Shown in pieces: positions 34,073 through 45,639 of a stretch of 64,000 bases of DNA. The DNA is from Aldrovandia affinis. Lineage: Eukaryota; Chordata; Actinopteri; Notacanthiformes; Halosauridae. The translations under genes and the position numbers were made by a program. Where the stretch lies: NCBI GenBank assembly GCA_029706075.1, contig JAINUG010000053.1:372001-436000 (forward strand). Direction: 5' to 3'. The notes under the pieces were generated by a model. That model was not told where the DNA came from and ran no database searches. It worked only from the letters and a program-made list of their open reading frames with translations. The first letter of the stretch is position 1, and the number at the start of each line of letters is the position of its first letter.

Positions 34073-34961
34073 TAATTGCATGTATTACCTATCTCTGCTG
34101 ATTTTATTTTCTTCTTTTATTTCAAAGAATGAAATAAAATTGCATTGTATTAGTGGTGATGGCTTGACCGTCATTTCCTGAAGTGGTTGTAGCTTGATCG
34201 AAGTTCCACAATGCATTGCAGATGCAGAAAAAACATCACTTGCCAAATGCAGTTCATGAAACCGATTTACTTAAAATGAAACCAATATGTAAGACAGTTG
34301 CCTTCAGAAACCAGAATGTATCATCTTAAAAAAATGGTCTAGGTTTTGAACTCACAAGCTTTGACAATGGACAATGCAGTGAGGTAAGCCAATCAAATGA
34401 GCCAATAAAAGTAGGCAAACAATTCTTATGTAACCACAGACGTATGCGTTTGCTGTCCTTTTAAGGAACTGTAGGCCTATTGGGCCGTATTAAATTGCAT
34501 CATACCAAGTTGTGACACACCAAGTTCAAATAGTCAATTTATCAATATTGATCAATGTGGACTGCCCCACTTGATATTCAGATTTGATCATATTTCATGA
34601 CAGAATGAAGCATAGCTGAATAACATTGCCCAAAGTAATCAGGAATCCCTTTTTAGCCCTAGATCTTACAATCCAGCGATTTAATCGAGAGAGTTACTCC
34701 CAAATCCCTTTTGTTGGCTGAGTATTTCCTAATTCATCTTTGTTATAAATATTCAGACTTATTAAAGTCTCATTGACTTGATAATGACATGGTTTTAGAG
34801 GGGGTCTGATCATTTACTTTAGGATAAGTAGCATTCATTGCATGAAGAAATTCAATTTTTTCAATTTATTTTGTAGTTTATTCGGGCGCTGAAAATGATT
34901 TGCATTATCCCACCAGTAATTTTGACTGACTATAGATTTTTTTCACATAAAATGAAACATT
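34073..34961. other. No recognised feature
   Basis: AT-rich spacer after the L2 tail. No frames or termini assigned. Confidence 0.4.
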
Positions 34962-34977
34962 TATTTAATAGCATTTT

Positions 34978-35250
34978 TTTTGGTTTCCTCCCAATTTAGT
35001 AATCAATTATACCCTCTATTTATTTAGATTTGCCCTCACCCACGAACTCGTCGCCCGTCGCCCGTTCTCTGGATAAAGCCAAGGCCAGCGATCCTCCTCC
35101 GAGATGAAACTCGCTTCTCGGCGAGTTTGTGCCGGCTCACCCTTTCCCTCCCCCTCCCCCTGGGCCGGTCTGGCACAGGTCTGGCAGCTGACACATGCAA
35201 AGCACCAGTGAATGCGAGTGCATTAGACCGCTATGCTATCCGAGGCCCCC
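34978..35250 (-). mobile_element. tRNA-derived SINE, same family as at 11 kb
   Basis: The minus strand starts GGCCTCGGATAGCATAGCGG (A-box-like head). The B box is weak. The 3' part AGGGTATAATTGATTACTAA and the middle with CCAGGGGGAGGG and CTCGCCGAGAAGCG match the other copy. A 16-bp duplication flanks it: TATTTAATAGCATTTT at 34,962-34,977 and the same with one change at 35,251-35,266. Length 273 bp. Confidence 0.87.
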
Positions 35251-35563
35251 TATTTAATTGCATTTTGAAAAGTAGATAACCACAATGTAACTAACTATAT
35301 TTAATATGTAGAGGCACAGCAGATAATGCTTGCTTTCTTCCTTAGGAACAGGAAATTCTTAAATCACAGAGGTTTACATTTGTTATTCATAATGACATTG
35401 TCAACATTCTCTCAGTCAAAGATTCTAGGTCCACAACAGAATGTGACAGAACATCTGATGGAAAATCTGACTGAAGTTATATAATTTAAAATCCCAAATC
35501 AGTGCTGAATATCTTTCACACTTACTGTACATTTCTAAGAATTGTAGTCTTACCAGACATACA

Positions 35564-35632
35564 GTATATATATATATATATATATATAATAAAGTTTATA
35601 TATATATTTATATATATATATATATATATAAT
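35564..35632. repeat. (TA)n microsatellite with internal duplication
   Basis: Two TA tracts, each followed by ATAATAAAGTTTATA, so the unit of about 50 bp is repeated. Translated frames here are low-complexity artefacts. Confidence 0.9.
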
Positions 35633-35639
35633 AAAGTTT

Positions 35640-37680
35640 ATATAGAGTAAACTTTCCAAAGAAAAAGCATGACCCAGAAAATAAACTTTTAATGATTAAT
35701 ATTCTCCTTATTCTTCTTTCCTCTTCATACAAGTGCTAGGGAGGTTTCTTCACACAAGAACGCCCTCTGCTGGCAACTGCCTGTTTAACCCTTCTGCAGT
35801 CATGGGGAATTGAAATACATTAGCTGCCAGACTTCAGATAACATGCATTAGACACACATTTAGTTAAATTCCTAAAGTAAAATAAAAATAAACAATTATG
35901 AAAGTGCTATACATCCTTAAAATAATGAATGCAGACATCCATTTTGATGACAGCTAATAGGTTTTCAATACAGTACTGTATAGCACAGCCCTTCAACAGG
36001 AAATACTTTGCCTACACATTGCCCATAAGGTATGGCATCAGAGACCATGCAAATAACCTTTCCTAATGCAATGCTTTAACTTTGATATTTATAGATTAAG
36101 GAAGTGCTCTGTCATTTGTTTTTATTCTGTCATTTTGTTTGTGTATACTACACCAAAAATGACCTGCCCCTCAAATACAATTGTGTCTCCATCGTGCAAC
36201 TGATAAACTAGAACCTCAATCACCCATATCAGTAACATGATGAGAATGTTACATTATTTGAAAAAGTGACTAAAATAGGCGAGTACATTTTAAGGAGGCC
36301 CTTGCGTAGTAAGCTGGATGCCAAATTGATGGAAAATTGAAGGCATTGTGGCGGCTTTTCTGGCTATCGACTCTTTCTGAGAACACCACGGATCAAAAAA
36401 AGATCCCAAAAGCAAACAAGCCTCCTCCAGTGCTGATCTGATTGTCATTCGGGCTGTGCACTGTTTGTCTCTGCGCGGCCAATAATCGATCTGTCTGTTT
36501 ATTCATCTTCTCTTTATTAACCACTCTGTGGGAGTGTGTGGTGGAGACACAGGGGTGGCAGTTCTATATTTAATTCCAATGTTCACCAATGGCCCACTCT
36601 CATTTAATCACACTTTATTGTTTCCCCTTTGGTCCTTACAAAATAAATGGCATTCAACTGTGAAGTGGGTCAGGCAGTCCCGTATCTAACTCATTTCCAT
36701 CACCGCCCTAAGATAAACCATATCTTCACAATGTAAAGGTACTTTCTATATAGCCTATCAAATTCAAAACAGGCTATATAGGCCCTATCACATCTCAAAA
36801 CAGATTGCATTACGTAGGATACATTTTTGGTGTTCCTGTCATAAATGACTTTGGTCCTATAAATTTGCTACTTCAGTCATTAGCTTGATCTCCTGTGGAC
36901 TATTTTGAATAATATAACACTATATGCTTATGCTTTCACCAGAATGCTGGTATTTGTTAAATTAAAGAGATGTTATTTTAAGTTATCCATATTGGGAGCT
37001 GCCCTGACAGTTAAAACTGGGCCATTCAATAGAACCAATTTATACAAAAATATATATTCAAGTACAAAATCTGAAATACATGTGGGTCATTTCATGCCAA
37101 GTGTGCAAGACTGTTTTTGCTTGAAATGTTGACCAAGGGGATTTTGGGCATGCTGGGTTCAGAAATGATAGTCCATTATAATATTATATAATTTCCCTTT
37201 TGAGTCGTCTTTGCAAAAGTCAACCAAAATGAAATTCTGACTTTGACTATACAAATCACTCTGGGCTCAATTTTAAGCCCTTTTAATGTCCTAAACTACA
37301 TTGCTACTGATTGCAAATCAGCCCAGGTGTATTTCTTTGTAGGCCAAATTTCTGTTTTGTTTTTTGCATCCATCATTAGGCCAAATATAAGGGGCTGTTT
37401 TGTTTTGGTTGCATCTCTATCATGTCTTCAGGTGCTTGGATTTTTTTCACCCCTCCTAACCAGGTAAACAAAAGCTGGCATTAGCCTTTTCCCAACTTTT
37501 CAGTTTCCATGGTTTTGTGAAGAGTCACTGTTGTTCTCCTTAACATCTGTTTTTGGCACAGCATTTTTGGCAAAATGGATTTATTTGGGACACTGAACAC
37601 CGTGCCACACAAGTGTAGTGAGGTCTTCTTCTAGACCAGGGGTGAACAATCTTTTCCAAGAAGGGCAGATAAAAGATGTT
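35640..37680. other. No recognised gene
   Basis: AT-rich spacer. At 37,638-37,655 the string CCAGGGGTGAACAATC resembles a hAT terminus, directly before the truncated edge of the Gypsy element, but no matching end was found. Confidence 0.4.
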
Positions 37681-38881
37681 TGCACCCAGAGAATACCCAA
37701 TAAATACCCAGGTTCTTGAATAAGCCACAAGTCCCAGGCTACAAGAGCAGAGACGCACCCAGAGTTTCCAGTTTTCAGAAAGAAAATATAATTTATTTAG
37801 GGGTTCACAGGGTAATTCATATTCACATTTATTTACAGTTAAAAGGTGATCTACTTTATTACAAAAATATATTCTATTTTAAAACCATACACTCTTTAAG
37901 AGGTTTCCACTCTGATGATACCACCAGAACAGAAGGAGGGTTGCCAAAGGAATCTGTAGGAGGAGAATGGGGAGGGAGGCATAAAAGGTTTCACCACCAC
38001 AAATAGGCCATGCAAAAATACACTGTCGCGTATACTAAAACAGCAAAATAAACACAGCACTCGTGAAAAACACAGCAATTATCACACGTGAAGGGGAAGC
38101 CTCCACTCCATGACCAACCACCTACTGAGCTGTAGCAACCCAACCGTCCTGTTAACTGGCAGGAGCCCGGAAATATCAAACCCCTAAAATTGACAGCCAA
38201 CAGTTGGTTTATAAGAAAATAATTAAAACAAAAGAAATAAACAACAAGTATTAAAAGACAGCAACCAAACAGTGATGGGCAAAAACAGCAGTGGCCCAGA
38301 GCTCCTCCTGATAAGAAAAAAACACAATTAGTAACCTTTTATGATAATTACATAAATAGGAGACCCCTAGTTAGGCAGCTATACTGCCTTACCTGCACTC
38401 ATACCGCAGAACTAGGGGCTACAGGAGACCATTGTCAGGGTCCTTGTTCCTATTATGAGAGGTATAAGGTTACCAATATGCATTAACATCTTACTCTAAC
38501 CACTGCAACAGTTAAAATAAAAGCAAGCTACAACAGCACACAGAATGCATACCTGGAAGCCACAAGATACAGTGAGCACAATTACTCTTCCGTTGCGCCG
38601 TATAAAGGCAGGGGAAAGAGCTAACGCTGCTTTTTGCTGGCTCTGGTCCTACTGCAAACTTTACCATGAGATCAGGACGAAAGCGGGGTGAGTCTGTCAC
38701 TGCCTGCACACTGCTCCCTTTAAATGAACTGAAATAACCAAGATCACCTGTTCTCACTCACGGTGATTACAGGGCATGGCTAACCTTACGGGAGAGATCT
38801 CACTAGAGTAACCAGTATCAGCTGTTTTCACTCAGGATGGTTACAAGGCCAAACTGACGGGAGAAATCTCAACCCATTACA
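37681..38881 (-). repeat. 3' LTR of the Gypsy element
   Basis: It matches the 5' LTR over most of its length but lacks the terminal about 60 bp at its outer edge. Its first about 120 bp are rearranged: the segment with CAGGCTACAAGAG lies inside rather than outside the CACCCAGAGAATACCC block. It keeps a 20-bp stretch (AAACTGACGGGAGAAATC) missing from the 5' copy. Confidence 0.9.
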
Positions 38882-38896
38882 ATCTACCCCCCACTT
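38882..38896 (-). promoter_or_regulatory. Polypurine tract
   Basis: The minus strand reads AGTGGGGGGTAGAT directly before the TGTAATGG start of the 3' LTR. It is the expected plus-strand primer of reverse transcription. Confidence 0.8.
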
Positions 38897-38940
38897 TCTA
38901 TCGGAGTCCCGCCAATAAAACAAAACAGGACCTAAGAGGG

Positions 38941-39956
38941 TTACCTCCAGAGCCTAGATATAGCAGATATCATATTACCAGACCCAGGGACCCAAGAGGT
39001 TGCCGCCCCCATCCCCCTTCTCCGTACTGGCACCGGAAGATGCTGGAGGTTTGTGTGCCTTCCTGCCGCCTCCCGTTGGCTTCTACGGATAGGGATGGCA
39101 GTCTGTCCAGCATCACTGGTGCCTTCCATAGGGTCAGCGGTCTCCATGGTTAATGGGGTGGTAGTGATGGTAATGGGCCCTGCTGGTGATGGTAAGTGAG
39201 GGGGGGGAGCAAATGGGTCAGGAGCAACTGTAATTACTGTTTCTCTGGTTGGCTGAGGAACAATCCACCACTCACCACCCTGTTCTTCCCCATACTTGCT
39301 GGTGATGGGCCCCACTGGCTCTGCAGGGTCTGGCCCACAGGGAAGTGGGCTGGTTTAGGGAACTGGTCGCAACAGAGTTCGGTGGACATGTTTAATATTC
39401 TCTGGATTGTCCAGGGGTGCAATAGAGTACACGGCTCCCCCATGAGAGGGGTTCTTCACGACTTGATATTTAGTGGGGCCCCAGGCATCCTGAATCTTTA
39501 CTCTGCCTCGAGCACTATTGTCTCGCAGGTAGACCACCTCACCTTCCGTCAAGCTGCCCCCAGCCACATGTTGGTCATTCCGCTCCTTCCTGAGGCGGGC
39601 CGCTGCTTGAATCCGCTCCTTTGCACCATCAAAGGCAGTCTGGAGGCGCATTTGATGTTCCCGCAGCCAGTCATTGACGGTACCCCCGTTCGGTTCCTGG
39701 ATTCTGCCAAGGAGGAAATCAACAGGGAGTTGGGGTTCTTGACCAAACATTAAAAGATGTGGTGACTCACCAGTGGTTTGATGGATGGTGGTATTATAGG
39801 AGAAGGTAACATGTGGGAGATAGTTGGGCCAATCCAGCTTCTTGGCAGGCGGAAGGGTTTGCAACAGGCCATGCAGGGTCCTATTGAACCTCTCGCATTG
39901 GCCATTCCCTGAGGGTGGTACCCACTCTGGTGTGTGTCAAGACGTAAAAACTGCAA
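38941..39956 (-). pseudogene. Integrase C-terminal part and pol tail
   Basis: A frame from 39,864 to 39,355 reads AKKLDWPNYLPHVTFSYNTT, GESPHLLMFGQEPQLPVDFL and VYLRDNSARGRVKIQDAWGP, the C-terminal DNA-binding region of Gypsy integrase. It is followed by TLLRPVP and a Pro/Thr-rich tail ending near 38,941 with RRSQREAAGRHTN. The upstream ESQLIQQLCSF segment (about 39,980-39,950) is in another frame, so the domain is disconnected from the core. Confidence 0.85.
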
Positions 39957-39966
39957 AGCTGCTGAA

Positions 39967-40560
39967 TCAGCTGACTCTCAAAGAACTTGTTCTCTTCGGG
40001 CCAGCACCCCAGGTGAACCATAGAACCATTCCCGGACCAACACCCCGGCCACCGTGGATGCGTTGTTCCCGGGTAGGTAAGCTTGTGTGAATTTGGAAAA
40101 AAGTCATTCTAGAACTTGTTCTCTTCCATGGCCAAAGGGAAAAGTCAATCTGGTTTGGTCGAGAGGCTAACAAGTGGCCCATGGGTGTTCTCACAGTAGG
40201 GTGTACAGGTTTGGCCAGAGCACATCGGTCACACTGTTTACACCAATCCTTAACGTCCTGATACAAGCCGGGCCAGTAACACCGTTGTCTCACCAGGTCA
40301 GTGGTTCTCTCTACTCCCTGATGTCCATGGCCCTGGTGTAGTTGTTGGAGGACCTCCTCTCTCAAGGAGACAGGTAACAGCAGCTGGTAAACTTCTTCCC
40401 CACCATCTGGACGCAAGGTGCGGCGGTACAGGACCCCCTCCCTCTCCACCACTTGATTCCACTGCCGTACCAGTTCCCGCACTGGATTCGAAAGGGTCAG
40501 GCGTTCTTTCTTGTCAGGGACACGGTTACGGCGCCAAAACTGGAGGAAGGCTCCCAACAC
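39967..40560 (-). pseudogene. Integrase N-terminal zinc finger and damaged core
   Basis: The zinc-binding domain is well kept: LHQGHGHQGVERT supplies the His pair and WCKQCDRCALAKPVHP the Cys pair. The core starts with the first catalytic Asp in IDFS, then loses about eight residues, and continues with FFQIHTSLPTREQ and VGPGMVLWF. Part of this reading lies in a shifted frame, and the second Asp region (normally HSDQG) has been altered to about PEENKFFES. An identical 16-mer, AGAACTTGTTCTCTTC, marks both damaged points (39,982 and 40,111). Confidence 0.82.
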
Positions 40561-40591
40561 CGGGTCTGCATTCTGGAGGGCCTGAAGATGA

Positions 40592-41260
40592 TCAGCGGAA
40601 TGAGAGGACAGACATTGACATTTGGGTCACTTGTACTAGTCTTTCGGTCTGCTGGCACCTCAAGGACTCAGGGCTGGCGGTTCCAGGAAAGGCACTGGAG
40701 ATTGGGTGCTGCCGGGAAAGGGAGTCAGCATTAGCATTAGAATGGCCTGAGCGGTACCGGAGGGAGAAATCAAAAGCGGATGCCCACCGCTGTTCTATTG
40801 CCCCCAACTTGGCGGTATTCAGGTGACTGAGCGGATTATTGTCTGTCCACACTACACACTTTTGACCCAACAAATACTCCCGGAACTTTTCAGTCATGGC
40901 CCATTTTAGGGCCAAAAACTCCAGTTTCATGGAGCTATAGTTAGGCATGTTCCTTTCAGAACGAGTCAAGGCTCTGCTGGCATAAGCTACCGGCCTCACT
41001 TTGCCATCCTGTTCCTGGGAGAGCACTGCCCCTAATCCGCTAAGACTGGCATCCACTTCTAGAATTAAAGGTAGGAAAAAGTTAGCATAAGCTAATACAG
41101 GTGCACAAACTAATCTGGACTTGAGGTCAGTAAAACTTTCCTCACATTGGTCAGTCCAAAGTTCCCCAATCAACTTTCGAGATGGTCTTTTTGTATGGGG
41201 GTCTGTAAGCTCAGTAACTAAACGATGGAGAGAGGCTGCAATCTTGGCAAATCCCTCCAC
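40592..41260 (-). pseudogene. RNase H domain
   Basis: The frame is open for 222 codons. It shows the RT thumb end EGFAKIAASLHRLV, then the RNase H Asp in ILEVDASLSGLGAVLSQ, the Glu in KLEFLALKWAM, and a further Asp in VVWTDNNPLSHL. It ends with the tether YRSGHSNANADSLSRQHP. These acidic residues look intact, but a stop separates the frame from RT. Confidence 0.87.
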
Positions 41261-41263
41261 AAA

Positions 41264-42016
41264 TCATGGGTAATAACTACCAAAGCCTAAGAATGACCTC
41301 AGTTCTGTCACACTGGTTGGTCTTGACCACTCTGCCACTGCAGAGATCTTCCCAGGATCCGTAGCCACTCCCTCTTTTGAGATCACATGTCCCAGATAGT
41401 TTACCTCCGTTCGGAAGAAGCAGCATTTCTCCAGCTTTAATTTTAGCTTCTCCTGTTGAAGGCGGGACAACACAACATCGAGGTGCTCCAGATGTTCATC
41501 TACTGTGGTCGAGAACACAATCACATAATCCAGGTACAGTAACAGGGTCTGGAAATGCTGGGCACCAAAGATCCGCTCCATCAGCCTCTGAAATGTACCT
41601 GGCGCATTGCAGAGGCCGAAGGGCATACGGTTAAATTCAAACAGTCCAAATGGTGTACAGAAAGCAGTCTTTGACCTATCTTTCTCAGCTACCAGTACCT
41701 GGTTATAGCCGCTTGCCAGATTCATTGTGGAGAACCACCGCACACCAGACAGAGCATCTAGGGACTCCTCTATCTGGGGTAGCGGAAAGGCATCCCTGCG
41801 CGTCTTGTGATTAAGCTGACGATAATCCACACACATCCGCAGGCTGCCGTCCTTTTTCTTGACAAGGACTATAGGGGAAGCATAGGGGCTGCAACTCTCC
41901 CGGATCACCTGGGCCTCTAAGAGCTGTTTGATATGGTCTTTTACAGAATCATAATCTGAGGGGGATTCTCCTAAACCTCTGTCGCACAGGCACATCATCC
42001 AGCACTGGAATTTCAT
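41264..42016 (-). pseudogene. Reverse transcriptase with two catalytic Asp replaced
   Basis: The frame is open for 250 codons and covers RT motifs: SPYASPIVLVKKKDGSLRMC, VDYRQLNHKTRRDAFPLPQI, MPFGLCNAPGTFQRLM and FRTEVNYLGHVISKEG. In place of the usual LDLASGY the sequence has MNLASGY (residue 99 Asn), and the YLDD box is YLDY (161-164). Two of the three catalytic aspartates are therefore lost, each explicable by one G-to-A or G-to-T change. It cannot polymerise. Confidence 0.92.
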
Positions 42017-43020
42017 GCTCTATAAGGTTAGTACACCCCAAATCTCCTTCAAAAGCTGAGAAGACAGACTGGTGCTTCCTTAAAAGGGATCTTACCTTCA
42101 CCTGCTCTGCCTCTGGGACATTAATTAAATCAAGGGACTCAATTGTGTCTAAAACGTTGCTCACCTGCCCTGCTTGAGAACTTATGGTGGCCACAGTACG
42201 GGACCCCTTGGACTCCTTAAGGACCTCGCTGATGCCTGTGGGTAAACTCACTATTTGGGCCTGGTGGAGCATCCCTAGGGCAGAACGGGGGTGAAGTTTA
42301 GTATCAGTAGTGCCCACATTCAACACTGGGATGTATGCAGTACCACGATGCACTGTAACCATGGCGGGAGATACCAGCAAGCCTGAGGGGAGGGCATCAT
42401 GTTTAGCAAAGGGTTCAAACAATACATGGGAAGAAGAAAAGCATTTCTGTGTACAGGTTGCTGCCACCAACTTAACTGTCCCCCCAGGTATGTAGGTCGG
42501 ATATCTCCCCCTCACCCTAACAACTCCACTGGCACGGGCTGACCCGGGCTTCATGGCACTCCTGTAGTGCTTTCTTCCAGACTTCTGGAGCCTCCTTCAC
42601 CAGTGGGATATCAAAAATGGATGAAGCATATTGCCCAAACAACTCTACATAGCATTCACGGATCACATTCATGCCTAGTACCCCAGGGACACCCGTTTCC
42701 AGGGAAGACCCCGGAGGATCCTTCACAACTAAAATTCCTCGCTTGGAAATGACTGTACCGCATACAGAAACATCAAGGTCCACATACCCAACATATGGAA
42801 TGCTGAGTCCATTAGCTGCGGTGAGTTCTAGCCACTGGCATGCCTAAGGAGAGTTGTTAAAGTGCTGGCGGAAGAAGGACTCCTTAATAGTGGAGACCAT
42901 GGACCCAGTGTCAAGTAGACATTTTACTTCTACCCCCCCATTCCTACTGTGACATATGGACAGGAGCTCACAATTTGAGGCAACGACTTTTCCCTTATTG
43001 GACTCTGGTAACCTGAGCCT
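41949..43020 (-). pseudogene. Aspartic protease and linker to RT
   Basis: Near 42,925-42,890 the minus strand encodes VKCLLDTGSMVSTIKESFF with the catalytic DTGS. A stop follows before ACQWLELTAANGLSIPYVGY. The next frames hold PGVLGMNVIRECYVELFG (42,783-42,517) and, after a shift, the linker with RGTAYIPVLNVG, FEGDLGCTNLIEHEIPVLDD and VRQRFRRIP (42,554-41,949). This would process Gag-Pol in the particle. It is broken by at least one stop and two shifts. Confidence 0.82.
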
Positions 43021-43063
43021 ACAATGCCCCCTTCTGAATTATGGCTCTGTAAGAGAGAAGGCA

Positions 43064-44110
43064 TTAGTTTCCCGATGGCTGAGTTAGTGGGGCTGACTTT
43101 GGTATGGGACGGGACTGTGGCTGCTGTACGTGAGGAATGACCCTTTCGTTATCACAATGATGGGCAAAATGGCCTGGCTGCTGGCAGCGCCTGCAGATCA
43201 CCGGGCCATTATTTGGAGGCCAGGACCATCTGGGAGGGTTCTGTAACTGCAGAAGGCACTTCGAGAGATGATCAAGTTGTTCTTGTTGTTTTTTTAGCAT
43301 TTCCTTTACCTCAGCCATCTCAGTTTGAGGTAACATACTGCTAGCACTAGCTGACACCCTAGATGTGTGGGTGGCACAAATAGAGGGGATTGAGAAGCTG
43401 CGTGGCCTACCTTCTGGCAGTATACCTTCCCTCTCCCATCTGATCGCCTCACCTCGTACATCCAGAAGCGTAGCTGCTGGCTTAGCATGGACAGACTGTT
43501 TTAGAGTCCTGCGGAGACCTGGATCATTAACATGTTCAACAAACTGATCCCTCAATAAAATAGCAGAGTTAGGTACAGCCTGAGGGGCATTTCTCATGAT
43601 CTTTTCCATAAGCTCAAATAAAGCATGGGAGTATTCTTGTAATGACTCACCCTCTAGCTGCTTTCTGGAAAAGAAATCCTTCTACAGGGCAACATAAGAG
43701 AGTGAACACCCATACACTTCCTGCAGAAAGAGCAAAACCCTCTCAGGGTCCTCCTGATCTTGTCTAGGCCTATACCTGATCTCATCTTTAGCAGGCCCTT
43801 CCAAATGGTCATAAATGAAATATGCCTGATCTACTGGGGCTAGATGTCAGGCCCGTATGCTAGCGCGGACCTCGTCAATCCACTCCACTATACCTATACC
43901 TATATTCCCACGAAACATGGGGCACTTTCTCTCTCTGGGCACATAGAGGAGGCGTTCAGGCGCCACACCAGGAGGGCCAGATGACCCAGAGGGCTCAGGG
44001 ACAGAGTTAGGAGTAGGGGGTCGGGCGAGAGCGAGCTCCTGCGCGAGGTGTTCCTTTTCGGCCCGGAGCTGCATTACCAGGTCCCGCAAGTCCTGGTCTT
44101 TGCTGTCCAT
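43064..44110 (-). pseudogene. gag with coiled-coil start and CCHC knuckle
   Basis: The start MDSKDQDLRDLVMQLRAEKE at 44,110 has a heptad-like N-terminus. PERLLYVPRERKCPMFRG marks the entry to the capsid. A TGA after about 88 codons and a TAG near 43,684 interrupt the frame, which is otherwise continuous. The last segment (43,609-43,064) carries RDQFVEHVNDPGLRRTLKQ and one CCHC knuckle, CRRCQQPGHFAHHC, before its own stop. Length without stops (about 348 codons) is normal for a Gypsy gag. Confidence 0.88.
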
Positions 44111-44384
44111 ATCTCTGGTAGAAAGTCAGTGTACTGGAACCGGTAGTAGGAAACAAAGTCCACTGAGCAGAAATGCAGATTCCTCCCCAGAAGAGGTGCC
44201 TCTTTGAGTGGAATCCAAAGGCCAACTGCTGTTTTTGCCCCTTTCTGAAAAAATGAAGATGGTTACCTTTAAAAACAAGTCAAAACATCAAAATGCACAT
44301 ATATAGGAAAATAAAAAATGAAACAAAATAATAAACCCAACTGTGGCAAAACTGACTAGAAGGACACGTCTCTGCTTTACAGAA

Positions 44385-44402
44385 ATCCTACCGACTACGC
44401 CA
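44385..44402 (-). promoter_or_regulatory. Primer-binding site, tRNA-Ser-like
   Basis: The minus strand reads TGGCGTAGTCGGTAGGAT three bases after the 5' LTR. It is complementary, with one mismatch, to the 3' end of vertebrate tRNA-Ser (...GCCGACTACGCCA as generally known). Confidence 0.8.
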
Positions 44403-44405
44403 GAT

Positions 44406-45639
44406 TGTGACCGGGGCACATGTGAGCCCCAGGCTACAAGAGCCAGACTACGCCACTCAGGGAATTGCACCCAGAGAATACCCAATAAATACACAGGTTC
44501 TTGAATAAGAAAGGGAGCAGAGACGTGAGTTTCCAGTTTCACCAGAAAATATAATTTATTTAGGGGTTCACAGGGTAATTTATATTCACATTTATTTACA
44601 GTTAAAAGGTGATCTACTTTATTACAAAAATATATTCTATTTTAAAACCATACACTCTTTAAGAGGTTTCCACTCTGATGACACCACCAGAATAGGAGGA
44701 GGGTTGCCAAAGGAATCTGTAGGAGGAGAATGGGAAGGGAGGCATAAAAGGTTTAACCACCACAAATAGGCCATGCAAAAATACACTGTCGCGTATACTA
44801 AAACTGCAAAATAAACACAGCACTCGTGAAAAACACAGCAATTATCACACATGAATAGAAAGCCCTAAGGGGAAGCCTCCACTCCGTGACCAACCACCTA
44901 CTGAGCTGTAGCAACCCAACCGTCCTGTTAACTGGCAGGAGCCCGGAAATATCAAACCCCTAAAATTGACAGCCAACAGTTGGTTTATAAGAAAATAATT
45001 AAAACAAAAGAAATAAACAACAAGTATTAAAAGACAGCAACCAAACAAAGTGATGGGCAAAAACAGCAGTGGCTCAGAGCTCCTCCTGATAAGAAAAAGA
45101 ACACAATTAGTAACCTTTTACGATAATTACATAAATAGGAGACCCCTAGTTAGGCAGCCATACTGCCTTACCTGCACTCATACCGCAGAACTAGGGGCTA
45201 CAGGAGACCATTGTCAGGGTCCTTGTTCCTATTATGAGAGGTATAAGGTTACCAATATGCATTAAGATCTTACTCTAACCACTGCAACAGTTAAAATAAA
45301 AGCAAGCTACAACAGAACACAGAATGCATACCTGGAAGCCACAAGATACGGTGAGCACAATTACTCTTCCGTTGCGCCGTATAAAGGCAGGGGAAAGAGC
45401 TAACGCTGCTTTTTGCTTGCTCTGCTCCTACTGCAAACTTTACCATGAGATCAGGACGAAAGCGGGGTGAGTCTGTCACTGCCTGCACACTGCTCCCTTT
45501 AAATGAACTGAAATAACCAAGATCACCTGTTCTCACTCACGGTGATTACAGGGCATGGCCAACCTTACGGGAGAGATCTCACTAGAGTAACCAGTATCAG
45601 CTGTTTTCACTCAGGATGGTTACAAGGCAACCCATTACA
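44406..45639 (-). repeat. 5' LTR of the Gypsy element
   Basis: On the minus strand it starts TGTAATGGGTTG at 45,639 and ends CCCCGGTCACA next to the primer site. It is missing about 25 bp near its start that the 3' LTR keeps. Otherwise the copies look very similar, with scattered single-base changes. Confidence 0.9.

Larger units (their letters stand above)
37681..45639 (-). mobile_element. Ty3/Gypsy retrotransposon, nearly full length
   Basis: Two direct repeats of about 1.2 kb (37,681-38,881 and 44,406-45,639) bracket a minus-strand gag, protease, RT, RNase H and integrase in the standard Gypsy order. On the minus strand each LTR begins TGTAATGGGTTG. A polypurine tract AAGTGGGGGGTAGA lies just before the 3' LTR, and a tRNA-Ser-like primer site just after the 5' LTR. 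The outer edge of the 3' LTR is cut and rearranged, and no target duplication survives. Stops, shifts and RT active-site changes make it inactive. Confidence 0.93.

Noticed and set aside
38941..39315. Possible env-like frame after integrase
   Set aside because: No signal peptide, transmembrane segment or Cys pattern; it is a Pro/Thr-rich pol tail.
39196..39753. 185-codon plus-strand frame
   Set aside because: Antisense to the integrase C-terminal region, which carries recognisable motifs on the minus strand.
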